Shown piece after piece: positions 60,192 to 64,000 of a DNA stretch of 64,000 nt. The stretch is from Sphingobium sp. EP60837 (GTDB taxonomy: Bacteria > Pseudomonadota > Alphaproteobacteria > Sphingomonadales > Sphingomonadaceae). A program made the translations under genes and the position numbers. Numbering within the stretch: the stretch's first letter is position 1; every line of letters begins with the position of its first letter. The stretch is taken from NCBI RefSeq assembly GCF_001658005.1, contig NZ_CP015986.1, positions 992,001-1,056,000 on the forward strand, in the 5' to 3' direction. The notes under the pieces are model-generated. The model saw only the letters and a program-made list of their open reading frames with translations. It searched no databases and was not told where the DNA came from.

Positions 60192-61208
60192 ATGGCGGGG
60201 GCGATGCGCCGAATATTGATCGTTTTGCTCCTTGCGATCCTGCTGTTGCCGGCGCCGCACAAGAATAAGCCTGAATTGTTTGGCCCTGGCCCCCTGCTCG
60301 TCACCGCGCGGGCGCTGCCTTTAAGCGCTACGGACCCGGCGATCCACAGCAGCGGCGCGCTCGACTATCTCGGAGGCTGGCAGCTCAGCAGCCCCCATCG
60401 CGGCTTCGGCGGCATCTCCTCGCTCCTGGTCGATGGGCGGGACGAAGTGCTTGCGCTGAGCGACTCCGGCACGTTAATGGGCTTCACCCTCCATCCCGGC
60501 CCCGGCAGCCGCCATCCCTTCATCGCGCCCCTGCCGGTGCGAACGCAGGACCAGGATCAGCCCTGGTGGGCCTGGGATTCAGAAGCGATTGCCCATGATC
60601 CGGTCACGGATCGCTACTGGGTCGGCTTTGAAATGCTCCAGCGCATCTGCCGCTATGCGCCCGGCTTTTCGCGGGTAGAATCCTGCCGCACATGGCCGGA
60701 GATCGAAGCATGGCCGGAGACCGGCTCGATAGAATCGATGGCGCGCCTGCCGGATGGCCGCTTCCTCGTGATCGCCGAGATGGGGATGAGGGGCGACGGC
60801 ACCCACGATACGCTGCTGTTCAGCGGCGACCCTGCGGAGAGCGCCACCCCATCCCCCATCCACCTGCGCTATGTGCCGCCAAAGGGATACAGGCCCACGG
60901 ACGCCGTTGCGTTGGATGGACGGCGCTTGCTGGTGCTGAACCGCCGCGTCACGCTGAAGGACCTTTTCACCGCCACCTTGGCGGTGATCGAACTGCCCGC
61001 CAGCCCCCGCCCCGACGATCGCCTGTGGGCCCGCCCGATCGCCCGGCTCGCGCCACCGCTCTTGGCCGACAATTTCGAAGGGCTCGCAATCACCCGCGAA
61101 GGCAGCAGGATTATCCTGTGGATCGCGTCAGACGATAATCACGAATTTTTCCAGCGCACCCTGCTGCTGAAATTTGCGCTGAAGCAGGGCAGGCCCGACA
61201 TTCCCTAA
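60192..61208 (+). CDS. Exported phytase-like esterase family protein (PF13449 type)
   Basis: This ~338-residue protein has an N-terminal hydrophobic export signal (MRRILIVLLLAILLLPAP). The beta-propeller-like sequence has motifs of the esterase-like activity of phytase family: GGISSLLVDGRDEVLALSDSG, AWDSEAIAHDPVTDRYWVGFE, ETGSIESMARLPDGRFLVIAE and ADNFEGLAITREGSRIILWIASDDN. The start is uncertain: TTG 60168 has the best ribosome site (AGGAAGG); ATG 60192 and ATG 60204 are alternatives. The substrate is unknown. Confidence 0.82.
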   Translation: MAGAMRRILIVLLLAILLLPAPHKNKPELFGPGPLLVTARALPLSATDPAIHSSGALDYLGGWQLSSPHRGFGGISSLLVDGRDEVLALSDSGTLMGFTLHPGPGSRHPFIAPLPVRTQDQDQPWWAWDSEAIAHDPVTDRYWVGFEMLQRICRYAPGFSRVESCRTWPEIEAWPETGSIESMARLPDGRFLVIAEMGMRGDGTHDTLLFSGDPAESATPSPIHLRYVPPKGYRPTDAVALDGRRLLVLNRRVTLKDLFTATLAVIELPASPRPDDRLWARPIARLAPPLLADNFEGLAITREGSRIILWIASDDNHEFFQRTLLLKFALKQGRPDIP

Positions 61209-61294
61209 CCGTCACCCCGGGCTCGACCCGGGGTCCCGCTTATTCGGAAAGCGCAGGAAGGAAGCGGGACCCCGGATCACATCCGGGGTGACGG
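61209..61294. repeat. Paired palindrome (GTCACCCCGG...CCGGGGTGAC) between convergent genes
   Basis: CCGTCACCCCGGGCTCGACC and CGGGGTCCCGCTT on the left are repeated inverted on the right as AAGCGGGACCCCGG and CCGGGGTGACGG. The outer edges GTCACCCC/GGGGTGAC match the short element at 26869. Confidence 0.82.
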
Positions 61295-61333
61295 ATTGCC
61301 CATCCCGAATCCGCCTCGACCCTCGAGCAACGC

Positions 61334-61361
61334 AAAAAAGCGGCCCATCGCCAGGCCGCTT
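61334..61361 (-). terminator. Intrinsic terminator of rpmB
   Basis: On the minus strand AAGCGGCC and GGCCGCTT form an 8-bp stem around an 8-nt loop, followed by a T-run, 25 bp after the rpmB stop. Confidence 0.9.
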
Positions 61362-61385
61362 CTTAAAGCCGAATATCGAACCGAA

Positions 61386-61679
61386 TCAGGCGGCCGCAGC
61401 AGCCTGCTTCTTCACGATGTCGCGCTTCAGGCGGCGCGCCTTCAGCGACAGCTTTTCATCGTTGGTCTTCAGCAGCCAGTTGTCCAGGCCGCCATTATGT
61501 TCGACCGAACGCAGACCATGGGTCGACACGCGCAGCTTCACGGTCGTTTCCAGCGTTTCGGAGATGAGCGACACGTTCTGCAAGTTGGGCAGGAACACGC
61601 GCTTCGTCTTGTTATTGGCGTGGGAAACATTGTGACCCACCTGGCGGCCCTTGCCGGTCAACTCGCAAATGCGCGACAT
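61386..61679 (-). CDS. rpmB: 50S ribosomal protein L28
   Basis: This 97-residue protein has the L28 start [27 protein letters not shown], then [25 protein letters not shown] and the alphaproteobacterial C-terminal extension ending in alanines. The start at 61679 is fixed by homology. It is a stand-alone gene, as is usual in this class. Confidence 0.97.
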   Translation of the reverse strand: MSRICELTGKGRQVGHNVSHANNKTKRVFLPNLQNVSLISETLETTVKLRVSTHGLRSVEHNGGLDNWLLKTNDEKLSLKARRLKRDIVKKQAAAAA

Positions 61680-61834
61680 AGTCAATCAACCTTGTAGTTC
61701 ATGTACGTTCGGAAAGCGGCGCCACTAACCGGATTCCCACCGCGCGTCAAGCCGCTCCGCCCGATGGTCGGACCGCTTTCGCAACCCTTTTCCCCGCTCG
61801 GACGTTTGCTGCCCATAGAGGAAAGGAAGGCGCA

Positions 61835-62056
61835 ATGCGACTCATTGGCGGCTTGTTGCTGATTGTGCTGCTGCTGCTGGCTGGGGGCATCGCCACCGGC
61901 TTCATCAACCTGCAGAAAACGCAGGAAGGCAGCCTGCCCAAGATCGCGGTAGAGGGCGGGCAACTGCCTAAATTCCAGGCCGATGTGGCGAAGGTCGAAG
62001 TAGGCACCCGCAACGAAACGGTCGAAGTACCGACGGTGGACGTGAAAAAGCCCTGA
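61835..62056 (+). CDS. Small single-pass membrane protein, unknown function
   Basis: This 73-residue protein has one N-terminal helix (LIGGLLLIVLLLLAGGIATGFI) and a ~50-residue periplasmic tail rich in Val, Glu and Lys with repeated VEV/VPTV. A strong ribosome site (AGGAAGG) precedes the ATG, which supports that it is real. It lies upstream of tadA on the same strand. No family is recognised. Confidence 0.75.
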   Translation: MRLIGGLLLIVLLLLAGGIATGFINLQKTQEGSLPKIAVEGGQLPKFQADVAKVEVGTRNETVEVPTVDVKKP

Positions 62057-62096
62057 TCATTCCGTAACGCAGGAACATGCTGTAGGGGGCGGTGTC

Positions 62097-62555
62097 ATGG
62101 TGCCGCCCTTCCCACTGCCCTCCCCCATGCGCCGGGCGCTTGACCTCGCCATCGCGGCTGAGCGCGCGGGCGAAGTGCCTATTGGCGCAGTCGTGACGCG
62201 CGATGGACAGATTATTGGAGAGGGCGAAAACCGCAACCGGCGGGATAATGATCCGACCGCCCATGCCGAAATCGTCGCCTTGCGCGCGGCGGCGGCGCAA
62301 ATTGGCGATTTCCGCCTCACCGGCTGCGACCTCTGGGTGACGCTGGAGCCCTGTCCCATGTGCGCGGGCGCCATTTCCCATGCACGCATCGCCCGCCTCT
62401 ATTATGGCGCGTCCGATCCCAAGGGCGGCGCGATCGAGCAAGGTCCCCGGCTCTTCACCCAGCCCCAATGCCTGCACCGGCCGGAGGTCTATGGCGGGCT
62501 GGGCGAAGCAGAGGCGTCAGCGCTGCTGCGAGACTTTTTTGCCGTCCGCCGCTGA
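62097..62555 (+). CDS. tadA: tRNA adenosine(34) deaminase
   Basis: This 152-residue zinc enzyme makes inosine at the wobble position of tRNA-Arg(ACG). The deaminase motifs are HAE (PTAHAEIVALR) and PCPMC (LEPCPMCAGAISHARI), with VYGGLGEAEAS near the end. The 3' end overlaps the convergent membrane protein gene by 39 bp. Confidence 0.94.
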   Translation: MVPPFPLPSPMRRALDLAIAAERAGEVPIGAVVTRDGQIIGEGENRNRRDNDPTAHAEIVALRAAAAQIGDFRLTGCDLWVTLEPCPMCAGAISHARIARLYYGASDPKGGAIEQGPRLFTQPQCLHRPEVYGGLGEAEASALLRDFFAVRR

Positions 62556-64000
62556 ATAATCGATCCGGTAGAGCGTATAAGGCAGGGTGAAGCCGCTCTT
62601 GAGCGGCACACGATGCAGCCAGCTTGGCACATCGCCCCGCATCATCCCCGCATAAAAGCCGCGCGGGCTGCGCGACTGATAGACGGTCCCTTCCGGGAAG
62701 CCGGGGCAGATCAGCAAATAGGTGGCGTGATGCCGCGCCGCGATCGGACGGAAAGCCTCGGGCGACCCGTCAAAGGCATGGTGCAGGTCCAGGATCACCT
62801 TGCCATTGCGATGATAGGGGCCGGCAAGCGCTCTGTGATGCGTCGTCGCGATCAGGCGCGGCCCAAGATCGACCATGGTGAAAATGGTAGCGGGGGGCAG
62901 CTGGTTCAGCACTTCCAACGCTGGCAGCGAGCGGCAACGGCCATTGGCCTTGTTGATCGTCTGATACCTGGTCTTGACCCCGGGCTTCTGCGGCTTGGGC
63001 TTCTCGCCCGACACAGCCGCCCATAGCTGGTTCATCTGTGGATAAAGAGGTGTTGCGAAGGCCGCTGTCGCGAGCAGCGCGGTTCCCGCGATGCCCAATA
63101 TGCGCGCCAGGGGCCTGCCGAAGAAGACCGCCTGGATCACGCGATGCGCGGCCCAGGCCGCGGCCGGGATAGCCAGCAGTTGCGCCGCAGGGCCCGCACG
63201 CAGCTGCCAGAAGAGCAAGGCGGTCGAAAAGAGCATCATCAGCCCCACCGTCGCCCAGGCCCACAGCCGGTCACTGTCGCGCCGCGATTCCCATAGCGCC
63301 CAGATCAGGCCGAACAGTCCCGCCACCGGAATCGCCATCAGCGGCACCACCAGGCTGCGCGCCTGCACTGTGATCGGCTTGGCTTCCCGGATGTTGGCCA
63401 GCCACAACCGCTCCAGCTCGGGCGAAATCTGGTACGCGCCGGTCAGGCATTGGGGCCAGTTGAACCAGGCGAAGGCCGCGACGGCGGCCCCAACCACGAT
63501 ACCCGCCCCCAGCCGTGCAGGCCAACTGCGCAGCGGCAGCAGTGCGAGCAGCGTCATGCCAGCGCCGACCGCGCCGAAGATCGCGACCCAGATCGGCGAG
63601 ATCGCATCGCACACCATCTGCCGATTGGCGTAGCTCGCAAAGATCAGGAACAGGATGGATACCGATCCTGCGAGGCTTAGCGCATAGGGCAGCATCCGCC
63701 GCCCCGCGCCTTCCTTGAACACCCAGCGCAGCGCGATCAGCGCCCCGCCTGCCGCCAGATAGACGATCATCTCCATGCCGATGGCGATCGACAGCGCGCT
63801 GCTGACCCCCGCGATGATGCCACCGCGCAGCCAGTTGCGGTCAATCAGCCCCGCCAGCATCGTGACGGTCAAGGCCAGCTGCCAGCCATGATGATCGATG
63901 CGCATCGGCACGAACATGCTGATCCCCATCTGCGCGGCGAAGGGGGCCAGCGCGGCCAATATCCAGCCATTGCCGCCAGCGAGCCGCCGCGCGATGAAAC
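62517..64000 (-). CDS. Polytopic membrane protein, glycosyltransferase-like, 5' end outside the window
   Basis: At least 494 codons of a large membrane protein are visible, and the reading frame stays open to base 64000. About nine hydrophobic helices are seen (for example GGIIAGVSSALSIAIGMEMIVYLA), then a soluble C-terminal part with ATHHRALAGPYHRNG. The segment MRIDHHGWQLALTV is reminiscent of the DHH motif in some oligosaccharyltransferase (STT3/AglB) proteins. That similarity is weak and the catalytic acidic motif would lie outside the window. Function is left open. Confidence 0.7.
   Translation of the reverse strand, partial: FIARRLAGGNGWILAALAPFAAQMGISMFVPMRIDHHGWQLALTVTMLAGLIDRNWLRGGIIAGVSSALSIAIGMEMIVYLAAGGALIALRWVFKEGAGRRMLPYALSLAGSVSILFLIFASYANRQMVCDAISPIWVAIFGAVGAGMTLLALLPLRSWPARLGAGIVVGAAVAAFAWFNWPQCLTGAYQISPELERLWLANIREAKPITVQARSLVVPLMAIPVAGLFGLIWALWESRRDSDRLWAWATVGLMMLFSTALLFWQLRAGPAAQLLAIPAAAWAAHRVIQAVFFGRPLARILGIAGTALLATAAFATPLYPQMNQLWAAVSGEKPKPQKPGVKTRYQTINKANGRCRSLPALEVLNQLPPATIFTMVDLGPRLIATTHHRALAGPYHRNGKVILDLHHAFDGSPEAFRPIAARHHATYLLICPGFPEGTVYQSRSPRGFYAGMMRGDVPSWLHRVPLKSGFTLPYTLYRIDYSAADGKKVSQQR

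Overview
The window is high-GC chromosomal DNA from an alphaproteobacterium, most likely a sphingomonad (Sphingobium/Sphingomonas type). The evidence is the gene orders argH-lipoprotein-lysA and hdaA-ppk-ppx, two TonB-dependent receptors, a methionine synthase split into two genes, frequent GTGA/ATGA overlaps, and short paired palindromic repeats between genes. No rRNA, tRNA, CRISPR array, IS element or prophage is visible. Almost all genes are housekeeping or assimilatory.

Layout: 1-0.75 kb holds the start of a TonB-dependent receptor behind a well-formed cobalamin riboswitch. 0.8-11.3 kb is a nitrate assimilation block: mobA (+), then on the minus strand nasT-nasS, a nitrate/nitrite transporter, and nirB-nirD-nasA-cobA. 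The transporter and nirB each have a leader with two hexaloop hairpins overlapping an intrinsic terminator, the target type of the ANTAR antiterminator NasT. 11.5-18 kb has an ABC-F ATPase with an overlapping upstream ORF, and a NodT/EmrA/EmrB-type efflux operon divergent from a TetR gene with two matching operators. 18-24 kb has an orphan response regulator, the argH-lipoprotein-lysA-siroheme synthase-CorA operon and a TlpA-like lipoprotein. 24-39 kb has a large TonB receptor, a thioredoxin/LON/Trm112 operon, envelope proteins, pheA, a membrane cytochrome c, a CBS transporter with a kinase, OmpA, MarC, folD, YggT/YggU and argB. 39.8-48.8 kb has the ppx/ppk/hdaA operon divergent from purM and a purN fused to a YjbR-like domain, then an ABC ATPase. 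48.7-50.8 kb has a DUF559 gene enclosed by a pair of palindromes, then nadB. 50.8-59 kb has a hydrolase, a class A beta-lactamase-fold lipoprotein and the operon sahR-metF-metH1-metH2. 59-64 kb has small envelope proteins, a phytase-like esterase, rpmB, tadA and a partial polytopic membrane protein.

The genes connect functionally. MobA supplies the Mo cofactor, and CobA plus the siroheme synthase supply siroheme, for the nitrate and nitrite reductases. The riboswitch-controlled receptor probably imports cobalamin, which the B12-dependent MetH needs. SahR probably represses its own methionine-cycle operon through a perfect palindrome in its promoter.

The observations most worth follow-up are the paired NasT antiterminator leaders, the DUF559 gene sitting exactly where the short spacer lies in another copy of the same repeat pair, the ABC-F upstream ORF, the PurN-YjbR fusion, and the eroded methyltransferase tail of the siroheme synthase.
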